Below are positions 8,512-24,703 of a stretch of 24,778 bases of DNA, one piece after another. Below the pieces are notes generated by a model. It did not search any database. It had not been told where the DNA came from and was given only the letters and a program-made list of their open reading frames with translations. Source of the DNA: Azolla pinnata (taxonomy: Eukaryota; Streptophyta; Polypodiopsida; Salviniales; Salviniaceae). How positions within the stretch are numbered: the stretch's first letter is position 1; every line of letters starts with the position of its first letter. The stretch spans positions 1 to 24,778 of the forward strand of contig JBBBWG010007814.1 of assembly GCA_037176905.1 (NCBI GenBank), given 5' to 3'. Made by a program: the position numbers and the translations under genes.

Positions 8512-8733
8512 ATTCTTTCTACCTCTCGGAACGCTGTGCTAATCGAGATCGGTGAATTCTTTCCACCTCTCGAAATGCGATGCTAATCTGTTAATCTGGA
8601 TCGCAAATTCTTTTTGGCCTCTTGAAATGCAATGTTGATCTGCTAATCCAGATCGGAAATTCTCTTTGCCTCTTGAAATGCGATGCGAATTTGCTAATCT
8701 ATGTCGGCAGATTCTTTCCGCCTCTCGAAATTT
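8512..8733. repeat. 51-bp tandem repeat, about 4.5 units
   Basis: Units start with ATTCTTTCC or ATTCTCTTT at 8512, 8556, 8607, 8659 and 8711, the last partial. Each contains CCTCTCGAAATGCGATGCTAATCTG variants and ends near GATCGG. Divergence between units is roughly 15-25 percent by eye, so this array is older than the 33-bp duplication in the ORF. It ends 76 bp before the tRNA gene. Confidence 0.85.
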
Positions 8734-8809
8734 AGTTAATGGAGATTTGGCTATGATCAAGATCTTTTAATTATTTGATAACTAAAAGTTTCTAATTTTT
8801 ACCAAAAGT

Positions 8810-8881
8810 GGGCATTTGGTCTAGTGGTATGATTCTCGCTTAGGGTGCGAGAGGTCCCGAGTTCAATTCTCGGAATGCCCC
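8810..8881 (+). tRNA. tRNA-Pro (anticodon AGG)
   Basis: A complete 72-nt cloverleaf. The acceptor stem GGGCATT pairs fully with AATGCCC, with discriminator C. The anticodon stem CTCGC/GCGAG encloses the loop TTAGGGT, giving anticodon AGG, read as IGG after deamination of the first base; it decodes Pro CCU/CCC. The T stem CCGAG/CTCGG encloses TTCAATT. No CCA end is encoded and there is no intron, as expected of a nuclear plant gene. The internal A box (from TGGTCTAGTGG) and B box (GAGTTCAATTC) are intact, and an upstream CAA precedes the gene. It stands alone between the repeat block and the bL25 gene. Confidence 0.97.
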
Positions 8882-8900
8882 CTTGAGGCGATTATTGAGC

Positions 8901-8916
8901 TTTTATGTTTTCTTTT
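8901..8916 (+). terminator. RNA polymerase III terminator of tRNA-Pro
   Basis: T-runs TTTT at 8901-8904 and again at 8908-8911 and 8913-8916, beginning 19 bases after the tRNA. This is normal pol III termination spacing. Confidence 0.75.
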
Positions 8917-9316
8917 ATCGTATGCATTCTTCTAGTTGACACAACAAATTGTACACTTTCTATATAAAAATTCCAAAGTCTCTGTGAATGGGCTCTAGTG
9001 CGTATAGCTAGTTGGGCAATGGGCTCTAATGCATATAGTTAGTTCGGCACCAGGAAGGACAATTGGGGACGGCTTTTTGTCATGCGTTCCATGATGTGTT
9101 GTCAAGAGCCTTAACCTTCCCATTCTTTCCTATTTGAGCACGTCAACCTGCTGTTTTTAGATGTTCTGCTTTGATATTTTTTTCTTATTCGTCTTTTGAC
9201 ATACATGGTACCAGAGAGAAGGAGATTGTCGTTGTGAAGTTGATGAGGTTCGTTCAATTGACGCTCGCAAACACAGTGGGAGCCTACTCGTCATAGCTTA
9301 TAGGGAGAATTACCAG
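8917..9316. other. Intergenic stretch with a 31-bp tandem duplication
   Basis: AT-rich unique DNA apart from a two-copy direct duplication (8987-9017 and 9018-9048, unit starting AATGGGCTCTA; six differences by eye). No coding or RNA feature is recognised in the remainder. Confidence 0.7.
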
Positions 9317-9699
9317 AAAACGCCTAACAAAACTATACATTACATTTAAACGGCTACCAAATAAAAAAATTACAAATTAACGCCTATTCTCATCATCCAC
9401 TAAAGATGAACACCCAATTAATTCCTTTACTACAGCTTTAAATGATTTTATTCCCGATCACTTCCCTCTTGTCGATCCTAATCGATTCTCTCACTATATT
9501 CGAGCAACAAAAGTCAACAATTTTAGAATCCAATCGATTTATTGACGCGTAACATCGATTCAATTAAATCGATGTTAATTGAGCACATGATTAACCGATC
9601 GGAAGTGAATGGACCGATTTCTAAAACCGGGCGCTAATCTGCAATGTTCGGTTTTCGCAGGCATGTAAAGTGTGAATTGTTAAATTTGTCAGGCGTTTT
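9317..9699. mobile_element. Possible MITE-like element (weak)
   Basis: The left end AAAACGCCTAACAAA (9317-9331) is nearly the reverse complement of the right end TTTGTCAGGCGTTTT (9684-9698), giving imperfect terminal inverted repeats around about 380 bp of AT-rich DNA. A further AACGCCT lies inside the left end. An internal perfect palindrome (9551-9560 with 9567-9576) is present. No transposase is encoded. I could not find a convincing target-site duplication, so chance similarity is possible. Confidence 0.25.
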
Positions 9700-9750
9700 T
9701 GTTTGTTAAACTTGCCTAAACTTACGAAGGAAAGATTTGGCCAGATCATT

Positions 9751-9756
9751 TGGGCT
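9751..9756 (+). promoter_or_regulatory. Site II element TGGGCT upstream of bL25
   Basis: TGGGCT lies 207 bp before the bL25 start codon and 26 bp before a telomeric array. Site II (TGGGCY) with telo-boxes is the known promoter layout of many plant ribosomal-protein and mitochondrial-protein genes, which fits the gene downstream. Confidence 0.5.
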
Positions 9757-9781
9757 AATCTATAATAGCAGCCGAAAATGG

Positions 9782-9823
9782 TTTAGGGTTTAGGGTTTAG
9801 GGTTTAGGGTTTAGGGTTTAGGG
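9782..9823 (+). repeat. Six perfect TTTAGGG telomere repeats
   Basis: An uninterrupted (TTTAGGG)6 interstitial tract, 139 bp before the bL25 start codon. It equals several telo-boxes on the opposite strand, so it may act as a promoter element, or be a scar of telomeric DNA insertion, or both. Confidence 0.95.
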
Positions 9824-9958
9824 TTTTGTGGCCAGATTTGAACTCTGGTAAATGAGCAGCAGTGCCAGGGGCATTTTGTGGTGAAATAACAATAAGGCAG
9901 GGGTATCCAAGAGATAAAGGAAAACGCAGGCTTTCACTGTGGAAGCTCGCTCGCTTCT

Positions 9959-10000
9959 GGCGATGGCGATGGCGATGGCGACGGCGACGGCGACGGCGAT
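9959..10000 (+). repeat. GGCGAT/GGCGAC array 3, at the bL25 start codon
   Basis: Seven hexamer units, three GGCGAT, three GGCGAC and one GGCGAT. The first three each supply an in-frame ATG, and the array encodes the alternating Met-Ala/Thr-Ala start of the protein. Confidence 0.9.
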
Positions 10001-11589
10001 CGCTTCAAAGAATCGTCTGGGCCTTCTCCGGAGGTTCCTCAGCTCTTCCTCTCTCGCCAATCTCCACCCCTGGGAGTCGAATCCTTCTTCCCACACGCTT
10101 CCACAACGCCCGGACTCTTCCTCAGCCGGAAACCCTAGCCGCCCCATCCCCCTCTGGGCGAGCTACCGCGTGCGCGGCCAGGCTTTGCAGGAGCTCAGGA
10201 AGGACGGGATGATACCCGGGATGGTTTCGGATTACCACATCGAGTCGGGGAATCAGGTCAATGATTTCGTTGCCCTGCAGAGGAAAGAGGTTTGGGGGCA
10301 TTTGACGAGGATGGGAAGGAAAGCGTTCATGTCTGCGTTCTATGAGCTCCAACTGCGCGAGCATCCCGGTTCTGACAAAGTTGAGAGAACCATCAAAGTT
10401 CATCCAAGCAAGGTATTTCTACAGAACACACTTCATTCCCTTGTTATGGAAATAGCTTGTACTAGGCATGCTCTGTCACTTGAGCATGGATGATTCGAAC
10501 TTAGCGACATGCTTTTGTGTGCCTAGGTTGGCCCCTAATGTGCGCATAGAGCTTCAAATCGATAGTCGATAACGATGATCATTCGATAGATAATAGCCTT
10601 TTGGCACAGGATACATGATATTTACAAGTAGGGTTTATGGATTTTGTACACCAGAACATGGAAATGCAGCAAGACTCGGTTTTTGCTGTGGCAGTCTTTC
10701 TTTCTCTTAAGGCATTCTCAAGAGAAAAGCGGGTTCTGCAAAATCTGCACATAGAGCTTTAAATTGATAGTCGATATCGATGATCATTCGATAGATAATA
10801 GCCTTTTGTCACAGGATACATGATATCTACAAGTAGGGTTTATGGATTTTGTACACCAGAACATGGAAATGCAGCAAGACTTGGTTTTTGCTATGGCAGT
10901 TGTGGCAGTCTTTCTTTCTTTCTCTAAGGGCATTCTCAAGAGATCTGCAAAATGGCGTCGCTTCTTTTTTCTTTTTTCTTTTTTTAAATCTTGTCTCTAG
11001 TTTTCTAGGCGTGATTGAATGGCATGGTAATCTGAGTCATGTTGCTGTGTAAAATCGTAATCGGGTTTTTGCAGCTCTATCTCATCAACGGAAGGCGGTC
11101 GATTCTCAATGTCGCTTTTGTAAGAGTTCGCCGGCATGTGAAGTTAAAGATGAGCATCCCCTTGAAATTTCGAGGCAGAACTGTGTGTCCTGGTTTGATA
11201 CAAGGTAATCTTATCTTTTTTTTCTTCAAATTATTAACTAGTTCTTAATGGAAACGATCATAGCTGGATAGTGTTACTTTATGTATAAATGCCATAATTC
11301 TGTTTCTTGTTTTTGCTACGGTTAATCATGTCTTCAAGGAGGAACTCTGGTGGTCCTTAAGAAAGCGGTCAGTTGTCTGGTTCTTCCGAATGAGGTGCCC
11401 CCATACATCGAGGTTGATGTTAGTCACCTAAAAGTTGGTGATAGGATTCTTGTCAATGACCTGGATTTGGACTTGCAGTACAAGCGGCAAGCTGGTCTTG
11501 TTGTATGCGAGGTGAAGAAGTATCGATCGGTGCGGCGGAACCGCTCAGGAGCTATATTGGACTTTGAAATTCCACAACTGCGAGGCTAG
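9963..11589 (+). CDS. Large ribosomal subunit protein bL25, mitochondrial type
   Basis: Three exons, 276 aa: 9963-10412, 11075-11204 and 11339-11589; GT-AG introns, phases 0 and 1. The family binds 5S rRNA in the large subunit. Residues 1 to about 60 are Arg/Ser-rich without acidic residues at the start (NRLGLLRRFLSSSS), typical of an organelle presequence; mitochondrial targeting is inferred. The L25 core is at about 62-155 (RKDGMIPGMV, VERTIKVHPSK). The C-terminal TL5-like beta domain is at about 160-255, with CPGLIQGGTLVVLKK and the diagnostic IEVDVSHLKVGDRI. Order and length agree with plant L25/TL5-type proteins. Translation probably starts at 9963; in-frame ATGs at 9969 and 9975 are alternatives because the start lies in a hexamer repeat. 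A GTG at 9939 is not a credible start. The promoter carries site II and telomere repeats. Intron 1 holds a 205-bp duplication. Confidence 0.92.
10541..10952. repeat. 205-bp direct tandem duplication in bL25 intron 1
   Basis: Copy 1 starts at 10541 and copy 2 at 10746, both with TGCRCATAGAGCTT. They match over essentially the whole unit (GATGATCATTCGATAGATAA, TGTACACCAGAACATGGAA, CATTCTCAAGAGA) with about a dozen substitutions and small indels. Both copies are inside the intron and leave the splice sites untouched. Confidence 0.95.
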
Positions 11590-12244
11590 CAAAATGCGAG
11601 AATCCTGTAAAGAATCACTATGGAAAATGGGAATGACATTTAGCTGCAAATCAGCAAGCTCGGTGATCAGGGGTGAAAGTAGAAAGGTGGAAATTGCAGA
11701 TGACATTGATCTACAATACAAATCAACCAGCTTGGTGATCGAGGATGGAACAATAATCTGTTGCATATACAGTTTGAAGGCAGACCCATTGCATCTATTC
11801 ATGCAGGTGCGATTTGCTGTCTGCGATCAAGCTCAAAAGAAAGCCATAGTGCAGTGAGGTTATGTCCCTATAATTTCGCTTTCTCGGATCGTTTTGTTAC
11901 ATGTGTAGAAAGTGATTGGTGATCCCTCAACCCAATTCAAATGAATTTCTCTCAGGAGATTGAATATATGCCAACTTTGAGAATGGGTGATCCTCTTACA
12001 AATGATCGAGCAAGACGCATTCCAAAAAAGGATTGACAATGAACTTATAAGCCTAGAAAATATTCACTAGAAACTTTGTATGAGATCTTTGGTGAAGCAG
12101 GATTACTTAAATCACACGAAGAGATTAAGAACTGTGTAGATGTATGCCGTCAGAAGATGATGACGATGGCGGGGTCTGATGTGCAAATATTAAATGGCAG
12201 TGTTCCATTTTGTGTACTGCCGGCAAAGTAACAGGAAAATCATG
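11590..12244 (+). other. bL25 3' UTR and following sequence, with echo of the last exon
   Basis: No stop-free conserved frame is present. The 97-codon frame at 11564-11857 partly mimics bL25: it reads DDIDLQYKSTSLVI near 11698-11739, against DLDLDLQYKRQAGLVV in the true exon. Two copies of an AAATCAACCAGCTTGGTGATC-like sequence occur near 11648 and 11722. This could be a decayed partial duplication of exon 3. The remainder to 12244 shows nothing recognisable. Confidence 0.4.
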
Positions 12245-12250
12245 AATAAA
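12245..12250 (+). terminator. Candidate polyadenylation signal after bL25
   Basis: A perfect AATAAA lies 656 bases after the bL25 stop. This is long for a plant 3' UTR, so an earlier degenerate signal may be used instead. Confidence 0.3.
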
Positions 12251-12549
12251 CGCTGAGAATTGTCTCGAATTACTGGTTGGTGCCCAACAAATTTATATGA
12301 TCGTAGAAGCGTGGATTGATAGTGGGATTTTTTGCTGATGACGTTTCGATTCTAGCGTTCCGTTACCAATGAATTGATTTTCATGGTTTGGTCAGTCGGC
12401 GATCTCGATTAATCGATTCATCACTTCATCGATGGAACTACAATGGCAATGCCTAGAAATTGTGGGCGTAAATCTAAGCTACACGTGGGCATTTATGCTT
12501 TTGGAGACAGTGGGGCCAATAGACAGATGATTGGGGTGCCAAAACATCT
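12251..12549. other. Intergenic stretch, nothing recognised
   Basis: Unique sequence leading into the ATC/AAC array. A CACGTG G-box core occurs at 12482-12487. No gene is supported. Confidence 0.5.
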
Positions 12550-13260
12550 TCAGATGCAGATGATCAGCATCACCACCATCATCGCTAGCAGCAACAACAC
12601 CACCATCATGATCATCATCACCATCACCATCATCATCATCAATAACAACGAGAACAACACTGTCATCACCATCAGCAGTAGCAACAACAACAGCAACACC
12701 ATCATGATCATCATCACCATCACCATCACCGTCATCATCATCAATAACAACAAGAACAACACCGCTGTCATCATCATCAGTAGCAGCAACAACATCAACA
12801 CCATCATCATCATCATCATCACCATCACCATCATCATCATCATCATCAATAACAACAAGAACAAGACCGATATTATGATCATCATCAATAGCAGCAACAA
12901 CAGCAACACCATCATGCTCATCATCACCACCGCCATCATCATCAATAACAACAAGAACAACAACACCACCACCACCACCACCATCATCATCATCAGCAAC
13001 AACAACAACATCGCAACCATCATCATCATCAATAACAACAAGAACAACAACATCACCACCACCACCATCATCAACAGCAACAACAACAACAGCATCACAA
13101 TCATCATCGTCATCACCACCACCACCATCATCTTCATCAATAACAACAAGAACAACACCACCACCATCATCAACAGCAGCAGCAACAACAACAACATCGC
13201 AATCGTCATCATCAGCAGCAACAGCAACAACATCAGCATCATCATCATCGGCAGCAATAT
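12550..13260. repeat. ATC/AAC higher-order minisatellite
   Basis: About 700 bp of CAT/ATC and CAA/AAC triplets organised in a higher-order unit of about 100 bp. The marker AATAACAACAAGAACAAC recurs at 12641 (one base different), 12743, 12848, 12944, 13031 and 13139, spacings 102, 105, 96, 87 and 108. Between markers come CAGCAGYAGCAACAACA-like and long CATCAT/CACCAT segments. All frames are low complexity (Ile/Asn/Ser/Thr on plus, Met/Leu/Val on minus), so the long open frames on both strands are not evidence of a protein. Confidence 0.9.
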
Positions 13261-13599
13261 CGTCCTCATCAACGTCTTATCCTCATCATCATCAAACATC
13301 GGCATCGGCATCGGCATAAACCTCAGCATCATCGGCATCAGCATAAACCCCGGGATCGTTCGCCGGATCGTTGCCATCAGATCGCCGTCGGATCGGGAAT
13401 CATCGGCGGCGACGGCGACCGATCGGCGGCATCGGACCGTCGGATCTTCGTATGGGGGGGAGACGGTGACGTGTCAAGCCATGCCCGCCACACATGCGTG
13501 CCACGTGGATTTTCGGGTTTTCCAGAGAGTTTTGTTTATTACTTTTTTTTTTTCAATTTGTTTTGTAATTTGTATTTTGTTCCAAAGAATGTAATTATT
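13261..13599 (+). promoter_or_regulatory. Promoter-like region of the ABCC gene
   Basis: GC-rich DNA with two copies of GCCGTYSGAT-type motif (13384-13393; ACCGTCGGAT at 13436-13445), as seen upstream of the U-box gene. A perfect palindromic G-box CCACGTGG has its CACGTG core at 13502-13507. In plants G-boxes bind bZIP/bHLH factors linked to light, ABA and stress. A T-rich tract follows. The transcription start is not identifiable, and function is inferred from motif and position. Confidence 0.4.
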
Positions 13600-13680
13600 T
13601 GAAGAAGAAGAAGAAACGAAGAAGAAGAAGAAGAAGAAGAAGAAACGAAGAAGACGAAGAAGACGAAGAAGAAGAAGCAG
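13600..13680. repeat. GAA/GAC trinucleotide array in the ABCC leader region
   Basis: An impure run of GAAGAA units with GAC and ACGAAG interruptions, about 290-370 bp before the ABCC start codon, probably in the 5' UTR or core promoter. Confidence 0.85.
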
Positions 13681-13967
13681 CTGCAGAAGCAGCAACAGCG
13701 GGAGAACCGAAAGAATCAGTGGAAGAAGAGCCAGAGCAAGCGACGAAGCGTCTCTGCCCTTGTTGTTCTCTCCGTGATTCTTCATCTTCTTTTGGCTTCT
13801 CTGAAGCTTCTTTGCTCCCCACCATCGGCTCTTTCCCCCCCTTGGAAAGCTCTTCCAAAACCCGCGGCTTTTGCATTTTGTGCTGATCGGTTGCTGCTGT
13901 GCCCCGCCCTTGAAACCCGCCCCACTCGAAGGATCTTCCCTCCCCCTCCTCCCTTCAACCCGCGCGG

Positions 13968-21368
<7,401 letters not shown>

Positions 21369-22080
21369 GTACTATATCCGTATACCTACATACATATATA
21401 TAATATACCGAATTTTGAGTCAGATGCATACACACACACATATACTATCAATAGGAGAACCATCTCTGTATATATGTACTACCTATAGAAGAGCTCGGAA
21501 ACAACAGCATAGAAGCTGAAACCATATTCTACATTCAAGGTGGGAGAAAGTTCAGTCGATTGATTGGTATGATTTCCATTTTGTTTCTTAACCATTTCTT
21601 CCTTCCGTCTTTATTCTTTTCTCAGCAAAGCTTGTTTGTCTGTAAGATTAATCACTGCCCATTGTGAGCAGATGGCCCATCAACATAGAGAAACGACCTT
21701 GGAAATGCCTTCCACGAAAGCTGGCGCAAGCTGGAAGTGTGAGATTGTGGTTGCAAATTTGCAAAGCTTGGCGAAAGCTGGAAGGCGCGAAATAAGTACC
21801 GATTTTATTCCATTTTTGTGAGATGCATAGTTGAAAATTCGGATGCATTCGGATACCATGTATATATGTATCTGTATTACCGATCGAGATGAGAGAGGAT
21901 ACCAGGGCATGGTATGTATTTACGTACAACACAGCAAGATTGAGGGCATATTTGTGTATAATCTTGAGGAGTTTTTGACCCCTCACCCCCAGGGTTGTGT
22001 CGGTTCGCAAGCTATATAGTGAAACCTGTTCCCCGTACAACAATTTGTAAAATGCTTATTGCAATGGAAGGATTATTGTG
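21369..22080 (+). other. ABCC 3' UTR and downstream sequence
   Basis: AT-rich, with TATATA/CACACA runs near 21390-21450. There is no perfect AATAAA; AATAAG occurs at 21791. The small reading frames (for example 21636-21821) show no family features. A late-transcript origin is inferred only from proximity. Confidence 0.4.
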
Positions 22081-22785
22081 CTCTCTATCCATCTTCTGCT
22101 ATCAAAATTAACATGTTTTTTTTCTTTTTGTGACATTAACTACTGAAGATAATGTGCTGATGGTAGCGATCGGCATATGGTAAGTGGGATCCAAAAGAAT
22201 CTGGTAAGATCATGGAATGTGGGTTAGTCGATGAAACAATCGGCTCCGTTGTCTGAGCTTCGATTCAGCTTTGATTTCTTACATGCTCTCTGTCATATGA
22301 TCTGAGTGGTTTATGGTGGGCTTGCTATGCATACATATATCTAAGTGGGAATGAAATATATGTGAAATTTTCTATATGATCTGCAGACCAAAGCCATAAA
22401 AGAAGACAGGCATTTTAGATCACAGAAGTCTCCTCCCAAACTGACCCTACACAACCAACAAATGTCCATAACTTCAATGATTTGAGTCACACAAGGATGA
22501 GCTGAAAAGTGTACCATTGACAACTGAGATTAGGGTTTCCGAAATGCCGTGTTATAATCCATGCCAGTAGTGGGGCATGTGTACATAACACACATATATA
22601 TATATATATGCAGATACGACACGGTAAGTCAAACTGGATGGAAGATTTGTACTGTTGTTGAGGTGCCCAAATCATTGGGGACAAACTTGGAATATATATA
22701 TCTATATATATCTCAGTCTGGTTTTGACTTGTACTGATCCGCGCTCTTTGGCATCTGGCAGTGGTTCCATTCTTTCGGCCTCCAT
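22081..22785. other. Intergenic stretch, AT microsatellites only
   Basis: AT-rich sequence with short TATATA runs at about 22593-22610 and 22693-22711. No coding, RNA or mobile-element feature is supported. Confidence 0.6.
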
Positions 22786-22864
22786 GGGTTTAGCATTAGG
22801 GTTTGGAGGGTTTAGGGTTAGCATGTAGGGTTTTAGGGTTAGGGCTTCTAGGGTTTAGGGCTAG
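22786..22864 (+). repeat. Degenerate telomeric repeats
   Basis: About eight GGGTTTAGGG/TTAGGG/GTAGGGTTTTAGGG variants, mixing six- and seven-base phases. It is an interstitial, decayed telomere-like tract in the same orientation as the perfect array at 9782. Confidence 0.85.
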
Positions 22865-23206
22865 CAAGAAAAATAGCGGAAGGTTTGCACCCTCCGAAAT
22901 CCCGTCTCGTCCAAACCACCGGTTCATTCTGTCGGAACAGACATCAAAGTCAATCCGAGCGAGAATCTGCAGCAAACCGAGTTCCTACAGCAAGGCATGC
23001 ATGCCAGACACACATACATGCATACAAGACATTAAAGCAGAGCCAAATTGTGCTGGAGCTGATTGCTGTTGCTGCGGAAAGGAAAGGAGAGTAAAACAGA
23101 GCGAAGCTTCTCGTCGAGATCGCGTAAACATGGCCAATCGGGTGCGACGTCTCTGTCTGTCTGCCTTGCTTCGCCAGCCATAGCCAGCATATATATGCTA
23201 TAATAT
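22865..23206. other. Unique spacer, nothing firm
   Basis: Unique sequence of moderate GC content. A short frame at 23130-23183 (MANRVRRLCLSALLRQP) superficially resembles a mitochondrial presequence but stops at once. No gene is supported. Confidence 0.5.
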
Positions 23207-23213
23207 ACATACA

Positions 23214-23249
<36 letters not shown>

Positions 23250-23254
23250 TATAC
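23207..23254. repeat. ATAC and TA microsatellite
   Basis: About nine ATAC units followed by a short TA run, then TG/CA-rich alternating sequence to about 23290. Confidence 0.9.
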
Positions 23255-23518
23255 GTATTTGCATGTGCATATGCATAGGCATAATATGCATGGATAGATC
23301 GATCGATGCTGATGCTGTATTCTTCCGGCTTCCATGGCAAACATTGTTACTGTTATTATTGTTTATCGCGCTCTTTGCTTGCTGTGATTAGGGCAACCTA
23401 GCGACCCAGCATCGAACAGATGTTCCGCTGAGATGATCACAAACGGCGGTCCAATACATCACATCCCGCATGCTGCATGCTCACATACATACTGCCGTAG
23501 TGTGTATGCTCATATCGA
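23255..23518. other. Spacer between repeat arrays
   Basis: Mixed sequence including a GATCGATCGATC palindromic run near 23296-23308. No gene or structured RNA is recognised. Confidence 0.5.
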
Positions 23519-24460
23519 GATGCACATGCACATGCACATGGACGTACACAAAGTACTCCAATACAGATACGGACACATACACCGACGAATGCACATGCAC
23601 ATGCTGATGCACATGCATATACATGCATACACAAACACAGATATACCGACACATACATACACGCGTGTACATTACATCAACATAGGTAGAGGGGAGACGA
23701 CATGCATAGACACATGTACGTATGTATACAAGCGCATCCACATCCACATGCACATGCGCATGGACATGCACATGCACATCCAAACATGCACACCCACATG
23801 CGCACCCACATCCACATGCGCATTCACATGCGCCTACACATGTGCATGGTCATGCACATCCGCACACATGCGCCCACACATGCGCACGGGCATGCACATC
23901 CACACACATGCGCCCACACATGCGCATGGGCATGCACATCCACACACATGCGCCCACACATGCGCACCGGCATGCACATTCGCACACATGCGGATGCACA
24001 TCCACACACCCACACCCACATGCGCATACACATGCTCACCGACATGCACATCCACACGCGCATGCACATGCACATCCAGACACACATCCACACCCACATC
24101 CACATGAACATGCACATGCGCACCCTCCACACCCACATGCACATCCACATGCACACCCACATCCACATGAACATGCACATGCGCACCGTCCGCACCCACA
24201 TGCACATCCACATGCACACCCACATGCACATCTGGATGCAAATCCACGCATGCACACCCACATGCACATCCACGCATGCACATCCACGCATGCACATCCA
24301 CGCATGCACATCCGCATGCACATCCGCATGCACACCCGCATGCACACCCGCATGCACATCCGCATGCACATCCGCATGCACACCCGCATGCACATCCACG
24401 CATGCACATCCGCACATGCACATCCACGCATGCACATCCACACATGCACATCCACATTTG
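23519..24460. repeat. CACATG-type alternating purine/pyrimidine minisatellite
   Basis: About 940 bp built of CACATG, CACATC, CACACC and GCATGC units. There are at least three nested periods: 40 bp (CATGCACATC at 23851, 23891, 23931, 23971), 63 bp (copies at 24089 and 24152), and 12/14 bp (about 24240-24440, CATGCACATCCG and CATGCACATCCACG). Long alternating Pu/Py runs are the class of DNA that can form Z-DNA. Translations are His/Met/Thr or Cys/Val/Met simple sequence on both strands, so the long open frames are not genes. Confidence 0.9.
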
Positions 24461-24465
24461 TTCAC

Positions 24466-24515
24466 TTCTTCTTCTTCTTCTTCTTCTTCTTCGTCTTCTT
24501 CGTCTTCTTCTTCGT
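24466..24515. repeat. TTC/CTT trinucleotide array
   Basis: About 16 TTC units with three TCG interruptions, abutting the CACATG minisatellite. Confidence 0.9.
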
Positions 24516-24701
24516 CTGCGTCTGTGAAGTGCAGCGCGAGCAGTCCAGAAGATATGCTCTCTTGTCGTAACATCAAGCCAGAAGACCGAGAACACAGAAG
24601 CCATATCCTCCTTCGTCATCATTCCCACAGTCCGAAGCCATAGCCGTCGCCCTGTACTGCCATAGGAGAGGCCGAGCAAGATCAAGAGCAAAGGAGAAAG
24701 A

Positions 24702-24703
<2 letters not shown>
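24516..24703. other. Unique spacer before the terminal AG array
   Basis: Unique sequence. It contains CCATAGCC at 24638-24645, the same octamer found in the 33-bp repeats near the left end. No gene can be supported, although an AG array to its right could be the leader or promoter of a gene beyond the window. Confidence 0.4.

Noticed and set aside
9317..9699. Autonomous transposon
   Set aside because: No transposase or integrase reading frame is present anywhere in the window.
9939..9962. Upstream non-ATG extension of bL25
   Set aside because: It would start at GTG; the ATG at 9963 starts a sound presequence.
11564..11857. 97-codon ORF after bL25
   Set aside because: It lies in the 3' UTR and resembles the last exon only over a short stretch; kept as a finding, not as a gene.
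12782..12850. CRISPR-like appearance of regularly spaced AAC/ATC markers
   Set aside because: The spacers are themselves triplet repeats and the genome is a plant; this is a minisatellite.
12443..13594. 383-codon plus-strand ORF and a 275-codon minus-strand ORF over the ATC/AAC array
   Set aside because: The translations are Ile/Asn/Thr or Met/Leu/Val simple sequence that follows from stop-free triplets; there is no domain or start context.
23130..23183. Short peptide resembling a mitochondrial presequence
   Set aside because: It ends in a stop after 17 codons with no splice donor before it; too short to support an exon.
23433..24643. Several overlapping His/Met/Thr or Cys/Val/Met-rich ORFs of 224-313 codons
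   Set aside because: They are open in multiple frames on both strands because the CACATG units lack stop codons; no protein family resembles them convincingly.
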